Assembly (NCBI GenBank): GCA_963708775.1
Contig: CAVPTI010000002.1
Coordinates: forward strand, 434,001 to 498,000
DNA: 64,000 nt
Reading direction: 5' to 3'
Source: JAGVSR01 sp963708775
GTDB taxonomy: Bacteria > Pseudomonadota > Alphaproteobacteria > Rhizobiales > Hyphomicrobiaceae
Of this stretch, positions 1 through 8,918 are shown one piece after another. Below the pieces are notes generated by a model. The model was given only the letters and a program-made list of their open reading frames with translations, searched no databases and was not told the origin of the DNA. The translations under genes and the position numbers were made by a program. Position 1 is the first letter of the stretch; the number at the start of each line of letters is the position of its first letter.

Positions 1-313
1 CACGGCGCTCCTTGGCTAGGATGTCCTGGTAGATGCGGCCCGTTGTGATGTTGTCCGATTTCTTGGCTGGAACGCCGGTGAAGCGCTCGTAATGGCCAAG
101 GTCGAGATCGGTCTCGGCGCCGTCGTCGGTGACGAATACCTCCCCGTGCTGATACGGGCTCATCGTGCCCGGATCGACATTGAGATACGGATCGAGCTTC
201 CGAAGACGAACGGAATACCCGCGCGCTTGGAGAAGCGCGCCGAGGGCGGCGGATGCGAGGCCTTTTCCGAGGGAGGAGACCACGCCGCCGGTAATGAAGA
301 TGTACCGCTGCAT
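1..313 (-). CDS. pyrG: CTP synthase, N-terminal part (cut by window edge)
   Basis: CTP synthase makes CTP from UTP, ATP and glutamine, the last step of de novo pyrimidine nucleotide synthesis in the cytosol. Only the first ~104 codons lie in the window. Reading leftward from the ATG at 313, the protein starts MQRYIFITGGVVSSLGKG, the glycine-rich ATP/UTP-binding loop that opens the synthetase domain. It continues with LDPYLNVDPGTMSPYQHGEVFVT-type residues and DLGHYERF, all signature positions of the family. The glutaminase domain is outside the window. Downstream of secG and a lipoprotein gene on the same strand; secG next to pyrG is a familiar alphaproteobacterial order. Identity is certain; only the length is incomplete. 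Confidence 0.97.
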   Translation of the reverse strand, partial: MQRYIFITGGVVSSLGKGLASAALGALLQARGYSVRLRKLDPYLNVDPGTMSPYQHGEVFVTDDGAETDLDLGHYERFTGVPAKKSDNITTGRIYQDILAKERR

Positions 314-431
314 GGGATTTGAGGCTTACACGAGGGGCGTCACGATTCGAAGCGGCTTTATGGCCACATCCACGGGGAGTTGCGCGGCTCAGTTCGAGTT
401 GTGTGCCAAACAAGCGTGGTTGCTGCAAACG

Positions 432-1004
432 TCATTGCGGAGCGCGGCCGCAGGCCTGGGCCAACTGCGCAACGAGCGCGGCTTGGGTTTCCTGCGGAAT
501 AGTTTCTGCTTGTAATTCCGCGAGCAGGGCCGCCGCGGTTTCCTTCGTCGGCCGGTCTGCAGGGTCAGTGGAAGATTTGGCGAATGTCACGTCGATGGTG
601 ACCACGCGATAGTCATTGGGGGGAATTTTGCGTGTGGCGCCGCGCTCTACGACGCTCGTTTTACCGCACTTGGCGGAGTAGGAGGGTTCGCCGGCACGGA
701 AGGTTTTCTTGTACTGTTGCGCGCCATGCTGGGCCGCTGCCGCGAGCGCGATCTTAACCAGACGTTCGTTGGGTGTGGAGGCCGAACCTGTCGCCGTCAC
801 GCGCAGCGTGTCGCCGCCATCCCCGGACAATTGATACCCTTGCGGCGCGACGGCGTTGGCTTCTTGAAACGAGGTCACGCCCGGAAGCGAACCTGAGGAC
901 AAGAGGCCACCGCCACTCGATGCGCAGCCCTGAAGTGTTATCGCGATCCCGCCCAACGCGAGGACCAGCGAAAAGCTAGATCGTCTGCGCGTGTAAATCG
1001 ACAT
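432..1004 (-). CDS. Hypothetical lipoprotein
   Basis: A 190-residue protein of unknown function. The N-terminus has a basic n-region (YTRRRSS), a hydrophobic stretch and a lipobox LQGC with the modifiable cysteine at residue 27, followed by a serine/glycine-rich linker. This is a classic lipoprotein signal, so the protein should be anchored in the envelope. The rest is soluble, with two further cysteines (KCGK near residue 113 and a C-terminal ACGRAP). I recognise no domain. It lies between secG and pyrG on the same strand, in a housekeeping block, with no visible functional link beyond proximity. Confidence 0.75.
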   Translation of the reverse strand: MSIYTRRRSSFSLVLALGGIAITLQGCASSGGGLLSSGSLPGVTSFQEANAVAPQGYQLSGDGGDTLRVTATGSASTPNERLVKIALAAAAQHGAQQYKKTFRAGEPSYSAKCGKTSVVERGATRKIPPNDYRVVTIDVTFAKSSTDPADRPTKETAAALLAELQAETIPQETQAALVAQLAQACGRAPQ

Positions 1005-1107
1005 TGCCGCGTGCCCCCGTCAGTCCCCGGAGAGACTGTGGCTGCCTCGCGCGCAAGAGTCCATGCGTCGCGAAACGCAACGACTGCCGTGTGCCGTGAG
1101 AGAGAGG

Positions 1108-1446
1108 CTACTTCAGCTTGTCGAGAATGCCGCCGCGGGGGGCGTCGCCCGCGGGCGCGGCCGGGCTCTGGCCGGGAGCGGCGGGCGCCGTTGCGGCCGG
1201 TTTGTCGAGTACGGACGCCGGCGTGCTCGTCTGTTGGGACGCAACGGTCAGGAGCAGGCTCGTCGTGAAGAACGCCGCGCCAAGAGCCGCCGTCGCTCGC
1301 GTCATGAGGTTTGCTTTGCCACGGCCGGCGAACATGCCTCCGCCTCCGCCAATTCCAAGAGCGCCACCTTCCGATTTCTGCACGAGCACGATGCCGACCA
1401 AAGCGGCGGCAATCATGAGGTGGACAACGAGCAGGACGGTGGACAT
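1108..1446 (-). CDS. secG: Preprotein translocase subunit SecG
   Basis: SecG is the small, non-essential subunit of the SecYEG channel and assists SecA-driven protein export across the inner membrane. The 112-residue product has the family layout: a first membrane helix (residues ~3-22), then VLVQKSEGGALGIGGGGG, the conserved loop after helix 1, and a second hydrophobic helix (~50-68, ATAALGAAFFTTSLLLTV). A low-complexity Ala/Pro tail follows, as is common in alphaproteobacteria. The ATG at 1446 gives the normal length. It sits between tpiA and pyrG, a typical order in Hyphomicrobiales. Confidence 0.95.
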   Translation of the reverse strand: MSTVLLVVHLMIAAALVGIVLVQKSEGGALGIGGGGGMFAGRGKANLMTRATAALGAAFFTTSLLLTVASQQTSTPASVLDKPAATAPAAPGQSPAAPAGDAPRGGILDKLK

Positions 1447-1564
1447 TGATCAAGACCTTCTGGCTGGCTCAGCCGGGATGGGAAGCCGGCTCTCTAGCGG
1501 AAATTGCAGCCCGCGCCTAGTGGCTCTCCAGGATCAGCACCTCTGCGACATAAGACCTGATGTT

Positions 1565-2137
1565 TCAGGGCACAAGGCCGGTGCCGTTCGCCGGGAGGGG
1601 AACAGAGCTGCCGGGCACAGCGTGCTGAAGTTCGTCCCCGGAATAGGGCATTGGCGGGCGGTAGGCGTCTTCGGATCGCGGCTTTTTCTGTGGCGCAGTC
1701 TTGGTGGTCTTGGCAGCCGTTGCTGGGGGTGCGGCACCATCGCCGGTCTCGGATTGCGCGGCTGACGGCTGCTTTTTGGTAGCTTTGGGCTTCTGAGGCT
1801 TCTTTTGGCCCGCTGCCGAATCGTCCGCGTCGCGGGGCTGCGTGTTGCCTGCCGACTCGGGCTGGGGCGGGGGCTTTGGCCGCGGACAGCGAAACAGGAT
1901 GTACTCTTGTAGTTCGATCCAGCGGGCAATGCGCTTCAAACGCTCCGGCTCGAGGTTGGCGCGTGCCCACTCTGCACCCCGGCTCATGTCGGCCGGTACT
2001 CCGGAGCCCTCGAGGATGAATTGCTCGGAGCGCGCACGGACGCAGTCCTCGGGGGCCAGTGGCACCGCGGCAGCCTGGGCACTGAAGATACCCAGGCTCA
2101 ACCCAAAAACAATCACGGGGCGCACGGCGCGGATCAT
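1565..2137 (-). CDS. Hypothetical secreted protein, Lys/Pro/Ala-rich C-terminus
   Basis: A 190-residue protein of unknown function. Residues 1-23 form a Sec signal peptide (MIRAVRPVIVFGLSLGIFSAQA) with a likely cut after AQA, so the mature protein is periplasmic. Residues ~27-85 are a compact region with two cysteines (EDCVR and FRCPRP) that could form a disulfide. After that the chain is low-complexity, rich in Lys, Pro, Ala and Gln (~85-155), and probably disordered. It lies 66 bp downstream of tpiA on the same strand, upstream of secG. I cannot assign a family. Confidence 0.7.
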   Translation of the reverse strand: MIRAVRPVIVFGLSLGIFSAQAAAVPLAPEDCVRARSEQFILEGSGVPADMSRGAEWARANLEPERLKRIARWIELQEYILFRCPRPKPPPQPESAGNTQPRDADDSAAGQKKPQKPKATKKQPSAAQSETGDGAAPPATAAKTTKTAPQKKPRSEDAYRPPMPYSGDELQHAVPGSSVPLPANGTGLVP

Positions 2138-2203
2138 CGAAGTGTCCGTTGCTCGAATGGAAAGGTGTTATGGCGCGGCGGGCGCGAGGGGGCAATGTCC
2201 GCG

Positions 2204-2974
2204 TCAATCGTAGGCGGCGATTATGCCAAGGAAATCGGCCGCCTTAAGGCTTGCTCCGCCGACAAGCGCACCATCGACATTGGGGATGTGCATCAGTTCG
2301 CGGGCGTTCTGTGGTTTGACGGAACCGCCATACAGGACGCGCATCGCCAAGCCCTCCTCACCGAAGCGCGATGTGAGCCGATCACGGATGGCTGCGTGGA
2401 CCTCGGCCACGTCTTCGACGGTGGGTGTGAGGCCGGTGCCGATGGCCCAGACGGGCTCATAGGCGATCACCGTATTGGACGATGTGGAGCTTGCATCCAG
2501 GGAGCGCTCGAGTTGCCGGACCACCACGTCGAGCGTTTGTCCGGCTCGCCGCTGCCCTGCCGTCTCGCCGATACATACGATGCTGAGACAACCGGAACGT
2601 AGGACGGCGCGTTGTTTGGCGTGTACGTAGTTGTCGGTTTCGTCGTGATCGGCGCGCCGCTCCGAATGACCAACAATAATGGCGGTAGCGCCGGCATCGG
2701 CGAGAATTTCAGCGGATAGATCGCCTGTGTGTGCCCCGGAAACCTCGGTGTGGCAGTCCTGTGCGCCGATGGCGACGCGCGTGTCTTTCAAGATCTCCGA
2801 CATTACCATGACCAGAGTGGCCGGGGGGCAAATGAGCACGTCTGGGGGGAGCGGGGCGGACCGGGCGGCGAGGGCGTCCGCGACGGCTTTGGCTTCAGCG
2901 AGCGCGCTGCGCAACCCGTTCATCTTCCAGTTGCCGGCAACCAGCGGGCGCGGCCGCGCACTTTCCCCTGCCAT
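2204..2974 (-). CDS. tpiA: Triosephosphate isomerase
   Basis: Interconverts dihydroxyacetone phosphate and glyceraldehyde 3-phosphate in glycolysis, gluconeogenesis and the Calvin cycle. The 256-residue length is normal for the TIM barrel. The catalytic residues are visible: Lys17 in GNWKMNG, His103 in VGHSERR and the base Glu173 in AYEPVWAIGTG. The phosphate-binding loop YGGSVKP and the GALVGGASL end are also present. It diverges from ppiD with about 170 bp between the starts, which must hold promoters for both directions. Confidence 0.98.
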   Translation of the reverse strand: MAGESARPRPLVAGNWKMNGLRSALAEAKAVADALAARSAPLPPDVLICPPATLVMVMSEILKDTRVAIGAQDCHTEVSGAHTGDLSAEILADAGATAIIVGHSERRADHDETDNYVHAKQRAVLRSGCLSIVCIGETAGQRRAGQTLDVVVRQLERSLDASSTSSNTVIAYEPVWAIGTGLTPTVEDVAEVHAAIRDRLTSRFGEEGLAMRVLYGGSVKPQNARELMHIPNVDGALVGGASLKAADFLGIIAAYD

Positions 2975-3144
2975 TCCTTAGCCTCCCTCGCCTCTTGCTT
3001 TCGCGAACCGGGTGGGCTTCATATCACGCCGAGTGCCCGCGTCACGCGCGGGTTTTGAAGTTTGAACGGCCGGCGGATCATCGGATCGGCGCGCCAGGTT
3101 GGCGCATCCGACGACGCCGTGCAAATCCATGGACAGCACCTTCG

Positions 3145-5046
3145 ATGTTGGATGCACTGAGACGCGGTTCGACGGGCATTGTCGCAAAAATCCTCTTGAG
3201 CCTTTTGATCGTCAGCTTCGCTGTCTGGGGTATCGCGGACGTTTTCACAGGTTACACGCGCGGCGCGGTGGCCACCGTCGGCGACGCCAAGATATCCGTG
3301 ACCGACTATGATCGGGTGTTGCGAACCGAACTCGATGGGATCTCGGCCGAGGCCGAACGGCGCGTGACAATGGAAGATGCGCGGCGGCAGGGAATAGATC
3401 GCCTCGTCCTGTCGAAGATGATCGGACAGACTGCGCTCAAGGAATATGCCAGCCAGATCAACCTCGGCCTGTCGCAGGACCGCGTTGTGGCGAACCTTTT
3501 CTCCGATCCCGACTTCGCCGGGCCGGATGGCAAGTTCTCGCGCACCGGCTTCAACGATCTCCTCAACCGCCTCGGCATGAGTGAAAGCCAGTTCTTGGCG
3601 CTGCGGCTCGACGACGATCTGCGGCAGCAATTCTCGAGCGCGGTGCTCAACGCCACAGTGACGCCGCAGGCGATGGTCGACATCGAGAACAGCTACAAAA
3701 ACGAGACGCGAGACATCGAGTTCTTCAAGATCGACGCGGGCCAGAAGGTTTCGGTTCCAGACCCCGACGACGTTAAGTTGCAGGCCTATTATAATGACAA
3801 TACGGCATCGTTCATGACGCCGGAATTCCGCAAGTTCAACGTGCTCGTGGCAAGCGCCGGCGACCTCAAGAAAGAGGTGACGGTGACGGACGAGGAACTG
3901 AAGGCCTCGTACGAAGCGGAAAAAGAGACCTACGACACGCCGGAAAAGCGCCGCGTGCAGCAGATTTCATTCAAGGATAAGGCGGCGGCGGACGCTGCGC
4001 GCGAAGCGTTGATCAAGGGCACGAAGAACTTCATGGACGTTGCCAAGGACAACGGCGCCAAGGAAAGCGACGTGAACCTTGGCATGGTATCGAAGGCACA
4101 GCTGATCGACCCCAAGATCGCAGAGGTTGCCTTCACGGTGGATCGCGATGCGATCTCCGAGGTCATCGAGGGCCGGTTTGCCACCGTTCTGCTGCGTGTC
4201 ATTGAGATTTCGCCCGGCCGCACAAGCACCTTCGAAGAAACGAAGGAGAAGGTTCGCGACAAGCTCGCCACAGCCAGGGCCACGACGCTGTTGCAAGAGA
4301 AAGTCGACCTCGTTGAGGAAGGTCGCAATGCCGGTAAGACCAAGAAGCAAATCGGCGAGGAACTGAAGCTGCGCTACGTGGAGGTCCCGGCCGCTGACAA
4401 AGATGGAAAGTCGCCCGAGGGTACGGCCGTTTTGGATATCCCGACGCCGGAGCGCGTGACGCGCCTTGTTTTCCGCACAGAACCGGGCACCCTGACCGAG
4501 CCCGTGGAGATCGGTTCGGATGGCTACGCCTGGGTCGAAGTGCTTGGCATCGATCCACCGAAGGAAAAACCATTCGAGAGCGTGAAGGCGGAGGTGAAGT
4601 CGGCGTTTATCGACAACGAGCGGCGTCGGCTCGTGAAGGAATTTGCCGACAAGCTCATCGAGCGGGTGAAGTCGGGCGAGGACTTCGCCAAGGTTGCGGC
4701 CGATGCCGGAGGGACACCCGACAAGGTGGAAACGGTGAAGCGTAATCTTGTTCCACCAGGCCTGACGGAAGAAGCGATCGACGTCGCATTTTCGCTGCCG
4801 CTCGGCGGCGCGGGGTCGGCGCTGACAGTCGATCGCGGAACGCGGGTTGTTATGAAGATCACCAAGATCACGCCGGCCGGCGAGTTGCCGCCTTCGGACA
4901 AGGATAAGCTCGTCGGCGATCTGCGCCGGGGCCTGCAGAACGACCTGCTGATTGCGTACGTGACGAACCTGCAGGAGCGCCTCGGTGTGTCGATCAACGA
5001 CAAGGAAGTGGCGCGGGTGACCGGTGCCGACGTGGCGGCAAAGTAA
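3145..5046 (+). CDS. ppiD: Peptidyl-prolyl cis-trans isomerase PpiD (SurA N-terminal type)
   Basis: An inner-membrane-anchored periplasmic foldase that helps newly exported proteins leave the Sec channel. I place the start at the ATG at 3145, giving 633 residues beginning MLDALRRGSTGIVAKILLSLLIVSFAVWG-like sequence. This puts one membrane helix (~12-34) right at the N-terminus, as in the family; the frame stays open upstream to 2995 without a plausible leader. A SurA_N-type helical domain, a parvulin (PpiC) domain around residues 260-360 and a second repeated-rotamase-like C-terminal half follow. trpE starts 3 to 54 bp after the stop, so the two are probably co-transcribed. ppiD next to trp genes is common in alphaproteobacteria. 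Confidence 0.92.
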   Translation: MLDALRRGSTGIVAKILLSLLIVSFAVWGIADVFTGYTRGAVATVGDAKISVTDYDRVLRTELDGISAEAERRVTMEDARRQGIDRLVLSKMIGQTALKEYASQINLGLSQDRVVANLFSDPDFAGPDGKFSRTGFNDLLNRLGMSESQFLALRLDDDLRQQFSSAVLNATVTPQAMVDIENSYKNETRDIEFFKIDAGQKVSVPDPDDVKLQAYYNDNTASFMTPEFRKFNVLVASAGDLKKEVTVTDEELKASYEAEKETYDTPEKRRVQQISFKDKAAADAAREALIKGTKNFMDVAKDNGAKESDVNLGMVSKAQLIDPKIAEVAFTVDRDAISEVIEGRFATVLLRVIEISPGRTSTFEETKEKVRDKLATARATTLLQEKVDLVEEGRNAGKTKKQIGEELKLRYVEVPAADKDGKSPEGTAVLDIPTPERVTRLVFRTEPGTLTEPVEIGSDGYAWVEVLGIDPPKEKPFESVKAEVKSAFIDNERRRLVKEFADKLIERVKSGEDFAKVAADAGGTPDKVETVKRNLVPPGLTEEAIDVAFSLPLGGAGSALTVDRGTRVVMKITKITPAGELPPSDKDKLVGDLRRGLQNDLLIAYVTNLQERLGVSINDKEVARVTGADVAAK

Positions 5047-5099
5047 CGGTGGGGCCTGCGGAAGCGGGCCTCGAACCTCTCGAGAAGGACGAGCGCCGC

Positions 5100-6674
5100 G
5101 TGAGCACGCATTCTGCCAGGGCCGCTACTGGCGAGGCCTTCCCGGCCTTCGAGGCCTTTGCCAAGACCTACGCTGCGGGTCAGCCGCAGGTTGTTTGGAC
5201 GCGGCTCGTGGCGGATCTCGAGACGCCGGTGTCCGCCTATTTGAAATTGTGCTCGGGCAAGCCGATGAGCCTGCTGCTCGAGAGTGTGGAAGGCGGAGCC
5301 GCGCGCGGGCGCTATTCGATCATCGCGTTCGAGCCCAATCTCGTGTGGCGGGCATCCGGCAATACCGCGGAAGTCTCGACCAATCCGCTGGCCAAGAAGC
5401 CCGTTTTCAAGCCCGAGACGCAGCCGACGCTTGCCTCCTTACGCACGCTGCTGTCCGCCTCGCGGCTTGAACTGCCGCCCGATCTGCCCCCAATGGCAGC
5501 CGGCGTATTCGGCTACATGGGCTACGATACGATCCGGCTCGTGGAAAACCTGCCAAACGAGAACCCCGATAGTCTCGGCGTGCCCGACGCGGTTCTCATC
5601 CGGCCAACGATCGTCGTCATCTTCGACAACGTGAAGGACGAGATGACGCTCGTGACAACGGTGCGTCCGGAGGACGGGACGAAGGCGGACAAGGCGTATA
5701 AGGCCGCGACCAAGCGCCTGAAAAAGGTGATCGACGCACTCGATGGGCCGATAGAACACGCCAGCCTGCCTTCGTCGCGCAAGCTGGTTGCGCCGGAGCC
5801 CACGTCGAATACGACAGAAGCCGAGTATCTCGGCATGGTGGCCAAAGCCAAGGACTACATCCGCGCCGGCGATATCTTCCAGGTTGTGCTTTCGCAGCGG
5901 TTTTCGGCACCTTTTGCTCTGTCTTCGTTTGCCCTGTATCGCTCGCTCAGGCGGATGAACCCGTCGCCGTTCCTGTTTCATCTGGACCTCGGCGGGTTTT
6001 CACTCGTGGGCTCCAGCCCAGAAATTCTGGTGCGTGTGCGGGACGGCCGGGTGACGATCCGGCCGATCGCGGGTACGGCGCCACGCGGGGCGGACGAGGC
6101 GGAAGATAAGGCGCTGGCTGCGGCGCTCATCTCCGATCCCAAGGAACGTGCCGAGCATCTCATGCTGCTGGATCTCGGACGCAACGACGTCGGACGCGTG
6201 GCGAAGGTTGGCACCGTGGAGGTGACGGACCAGTTTGTGGTCGAGCGCTACAGCCACGTGATGCACATCGTGTCCAATGTCGTCGGGCGTTTGGATGACA
6301 CCAAAGACAGCGTTGACGCGCTGATGGCCGGTTTTCCGGCGGGCACCGTTTCGGGTGCGCCGAAGGTGCGGGCGATGGAAGTCATCGATGAACTCGAAAA
6401 AGCCAAGCGTGGGCCCTACGCGGGTTGCGTTGGTTACTTCACCGCGGACGGCGAGATGGACACCTGCATCGTTCTGCGCACCGCGATCGTAAAGGACGGG
6501 ATGCTGCACGTGCAGTCGGGCGCGGGCATCGTCTATGACAGCGTGCCTGCGAGCGAGCAGCAGGAGTGCATCAACAAAGCCAAAGCCATCGTGCGCGCGG
6601 CGGAAGATGCAATCCGGTTTGCAGCGCGCTCCAAGAAGGGCGCATCGCGGGGCAATGGCGGACCGTTCGGCTGA
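5100..6674 (+). CDS. trpE: Anthranilate synthase component I
   Basis: With TrpG it converts chorismate and glutamine to anthranilate, the first committed step to tryptophan. The product (524 residues from the GTG at 5100) contains the N-terminal Trp-binding domain and the chorismate-binding domain with SSPEILV, RPIAGTAPRG, DLGRNDVGRV and PAGTVSGAPKVRAMEVIDE. I favour the GTG at 5100 because AAGGA lies about 10 nt upstream. A GTG at 5049, three bases after ppiD, is in frame and would add 17 residues. It is an unfused TrpE, unlike the TrpEG fusion of many rhizobia. No leader peptide attenuator fits in the short gap after ppiD. Confidence 0.95.
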   Translation: MSTHSARAATGEAFPAFEAFAKTYAAGQPQVVWTRLVADLETPVSAYLKLCSGKPMSLLLESVEGGAARGRYSIIAFEPNLVWRASGNTAEVSTNPLAKKPVFKPETQPTLASLRTLLSASRLELPPDLPPMAAGVFGYMGYDTIRLVENLPNENPDSLGVPDAVLIRPTIVVIFDNVKDEMTLVTTVRPEDGTKADKAYKAATKRLKKVIDALDGPIEHASLPSSRKLVAPEPTSNTTEAEYLGMVAKAKDYIRAGDIFQVVLSQRFSAPFALSSFALYRSLRRMNPSPFLFHLDLGGFSLVGSSPEILVRVRDGRVTIRPIAGTAPRGADEAEDKALAAALISDPKERAEHLMLLDLGRNDVGRVAKVGTVEVTDQFVVERYSHVMHIVSNVVGRLDDTKDSVDALMAGFPAGTVSGAPKVRAMEVIDELEKAKRGPYAGCVGYFTADGEMDTCIVLRTAIVKDGMLHVQSGAGIVYDSVPASEQQECINKAKAIVRAAEDAIRFAARSKKGASRGNGGPFG

Positions 6675-6686
6675 GGATGAACCGCG

Positions 6687-7211
6687 ATGCTGACGCTGGC
6701 CTTGCTGCGCCACGCCAAATCGAACTGGGATGTTCCCGGCACGCTCGATTTTGACCGGGATCTGGCGCCGCGGGGGCTCGATGCTGCGCCGCGGATGGGT
6801 CAGGAGATCGCTCGGATTGGTCTTTCACCCGATCTCGTGCTGTGCTCCGATGCCGTGCGGGCGCGGATGACCTTTGATCTGGTGGCGCCGTATATTGCAC
6901 CGCCGCCCCGGACCGTTCTGCACGAGAAGGGGCTCTATATGGCGAGCGCCCGACAACTACTGGCGCGGCTGAATGAGGTGCCGGACAGTGTCAGATCGGT
7001 GATGCTGATTGGGCACAATCCCGGGTTTCACGAACTCAACATTGCGCTCATCGGGGATGTCGCACCGGATGCCGAGCATGCCGCCAAGAGCAAATTTCCG
7101 ACGTGCGCGCTGGCGATCTATACGTTCGATACGGACCAGTGGGCGCAGGTGGCGCCGCGCAAGGGCCGCGTCATTCACTTCGCCACGCCGCGCGGGTTGA
7201 GCGGCGGGTGA
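6687..7211 (+). CDS. SixA-like histidine phosphatase
   Basis: A 174-residue member of the histidine phosphatase (phosphoglycerate mutase-like) superfamily, close in size to SixA phosphohistidine phosphatases. The catalytic RHAK motif (LLRHAKSNWD, residues 6-15) supplies the phospho-accepting His. SDAVRARMTFD and MLIGHNPG give the second conserved Arg and the second catalytic His. The substrate is unknown; in related proteins it may be a phosphohistidine protein or a small phosphate ester. It sits 12 bp after trpE and 51 bp before trpG, inside the tryptophan run. That suggests co-transcription but not necessarily a tryptophan-related role. Confidence 0.85.
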   Translation: MLTLALLRHAKSNWDVPGTLDFDRDLAPRGLDAAPRMGQEIARIGLSPDLVLCSDAVRARMTFDLVAPYIAPPPRTVLHEKGLYMASARQLLARLNEVPDSVRSVMLIGHNPGFHELNIALIGDVAPDAEHAAKSKFPTCALAIYTFDTDQWAQVAPRKGRVIHFATPRGLSGG

Positions 7212-7262
7212 CGAGACGCTAGGGTCCGAGCCAACCGGGCGGAACTGCCCTGAGGATGAACG

Positions 7263-7874
7263 ATGCTTCTACTGATCGATAACTACGACAGCTTCACCTA
7301 CAATCTCGTCCACTTCCTGGGCGAGCTTGGGGCATCGTGCGAGGTGCACAGGAACGACAAGATCACGACCGATGAGGTTTTGAAAAAGAAGCCGAAGGCG
7401 ATCGTGTTGTCGCCGGGTCCGTGCACGCCGAACGAGGCCGGCATCTGTCTCGATCTCATCGCCAAGGCCGGACCGAAGATTCCGCTGCTTGGAGTTTGTC
7501 TTGGACATCAGTCGATCGGGCAGGTCTATGGCGGCAAGGTGATCCGCGCGCCCGAACCGCTGCACGGCAAGCTATCGACGATCCGCCACTTCGATAGGAG
7601 CGTCTTCAAAGGCCTGCCGGAAACGTTTCAGGTGACGCGCTATCATTCGCTCATCGTCGAGCGCAAGAGCCTGCCCGATTGCCTCGACATTACAGCGGAG
7701 ACCGAGGACGGCATCATCATGGGGCTGATGCACAAGACGCATCCCGTCCATGGCGTGCAGTTCCATCCCGAGAGTATTGCGTCGGAACAGGGGCACGCGC
7801 TGCTGGCGAACTTCCTTACGCTTGCGGGTATGACGCCCAAGAAGCGGCCGGCCATCCAGCGCCCGGCGGCGTAA
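7263..7874 (+). CDS. trpG: Anthranilate synthase component II (glutamine amidotransferase)
   Basis: The class I glutaminase subunit that feeds ammonia to TrpE. The 203-residue protein has the full triad: nucleophile Cys79 in LGVCLGHQSIG, and His168 and Glu170 in VQFHPESIAS. The family start LLIDNYDSFTYNLVHFLGELG and the oxyanion PGPCTPNEAG are also clear. A dual role with PabB in folate synthesis is common for such subunits and cannot be decided here. trpD follows 4 bp after the stop, so the genes are translationally close. Confidence 0.97.
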   Translation: MLLLIDNYDSFTYNLVHFLGELGASCEVHRNDKITTDEVLKKKPKAIVLSPGPCTPNEAGICLDLIAKAGPKIPLLGVCLGHQSIGQVYGGKVIRAPEPLHGKLSTIRHFDRSVFKGLPETFQVTRYHSLIVERKSLPDCLDITAETEDGIIMGLMHKTHPVHGVQFHPESIASEQGHALLANFLTLAGMTPKKRPAIQRPAA

Positions 7875-7878
7875 TCCC

Positions 7879-8916
7879 ATGACTGATGCGCCTGCGTTCG
7901 ATGCAAAGGTCCTGCTCGGTGCAATCGCGGGCGGGCGGCATCTGACGGATGACGAGATGTTCGACGGCCTCGACCGGATGACGGCCGGCGAGGCGACGCC
8001 GGCGCAGATGGGCGCGTTCCTGATGGGACTGCGCGTGCGGGGCGAGACCATTGCGGAACTCACCGGGGCGGCGCGGCTGTTGAGGTCGCGGATGCTGCCT
8101 GTCGCGGCGCCTGCGGACGCGGTGGATATCGTCGGCACGGGTGGCGATGGGCTCAAGACCTACAACGTCTCCACGTGCGCGGCATTCGTTGCGGCCGGCG
8201 CAGGATTGATCATAGCCAAGCACGGCAATCGGTCGGTGTCGTCGCTGTCGGGAGCGTCGGATGTGCTGACGGCGCTCGGCGTCAAGATCGACCTGACGGC
8301 GGATGAGATCGGCGCGGTGATCGATAAGGCGGGTGTCGCGTTTCTGTGGGCGCCAATGCACCATCCGGCGATGAAGGTGTGGGCCCCGGTGCGGGCCGAA
8401 CTGGGGCTCAGGACGCTTTTCAATCTGATGGGACCGATTTGCAATCCGGCCAACGTGACGCGGCAGGTGGTCGGCGTGTTCGCGCCGGAATGGGTGGAGC
8501 CGATCGCGCACGTACTGCACAAGCTCGGATCGCGGCATGCGTGGGTCGTGCACGGGCGCGACGGGCTCGATGAACTGTCAACGACCGGGCCGACGCTGGT
8601 GGCAGAGTTGAAGGACGGCAACGTGACGACGTTCGAGGTAACGCCAGAGGACGCGGGATTGCCGCGCGCGACGATGGCGGATCTGAAAGGCGGGGACGCA
8701 GCAGTCAACGCGGCGGCACTCAGGCAGCTTCTGGACGGCGAGCAGGGAGCCTATCGAGACATCGTCTTGTTGAACACGGCCGCGGCGCTGGTCGTTGGCG
8801 GGCGGGTGCAGACCTTGGCTGACGGCGTTGGCGTTGCCGCTGCGTCGATCGATAGCGGCGCGGCGCGCGCGGCGCTGGAACGGCTCGTGGCGGCGACGAA
8901 CGGAAACGAGATGTGA
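7879..8916 (+). CDS. trpD: Anthranilate phosphoribosyltransferase
   Basis: Transfers the phosphoribosyl group of PRPP to anthranilate, the second step of tryptophan synthesis. The 345-residue protein shows DIVGTGGDGLKTYNVST, the PRPP-binding loop, and AKHGNRSVSSLSGASDVLTALG, the anthranilate/PRPP site. The length is normal. It follows trpG by 4 bp. Its stop (TGA at 8914) lies just upstream of the ATG at 8919 of the next small gene, so the run is continuous. Confidence 0.97.
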   Translation: MTDAPAFDAKVLLGAIAGGRHLTDDEMFDGLDRMTAGEATPAQMGAFLMGLRVRGETIAELTGAARLLRSRMLPVAAPADAVDIVGTGGDGLKTYNVSTCAAFVAAGAGLIIAKHGNRSVSSLSGASDVLTALGVKIDLTADEIGAVIDKAGVAFLWAPMHHPAMKVWAPVRAELGLRTLFNLMGPICNPANVTRQVVGVFAPEWVEPIAHVLHKLGSRHAWVVHGRDGLDELSTTGPTLVAELKDGNVTTFEVTPEDAGLPRATMADLKGGDAAVNAAALRQLLDGEQGAYRDIVLLNTAAALVVGGRVQTLADGVGVAAASIDSGAARAALERLVAATNGNEM

Positions 8917-8918
8917 CG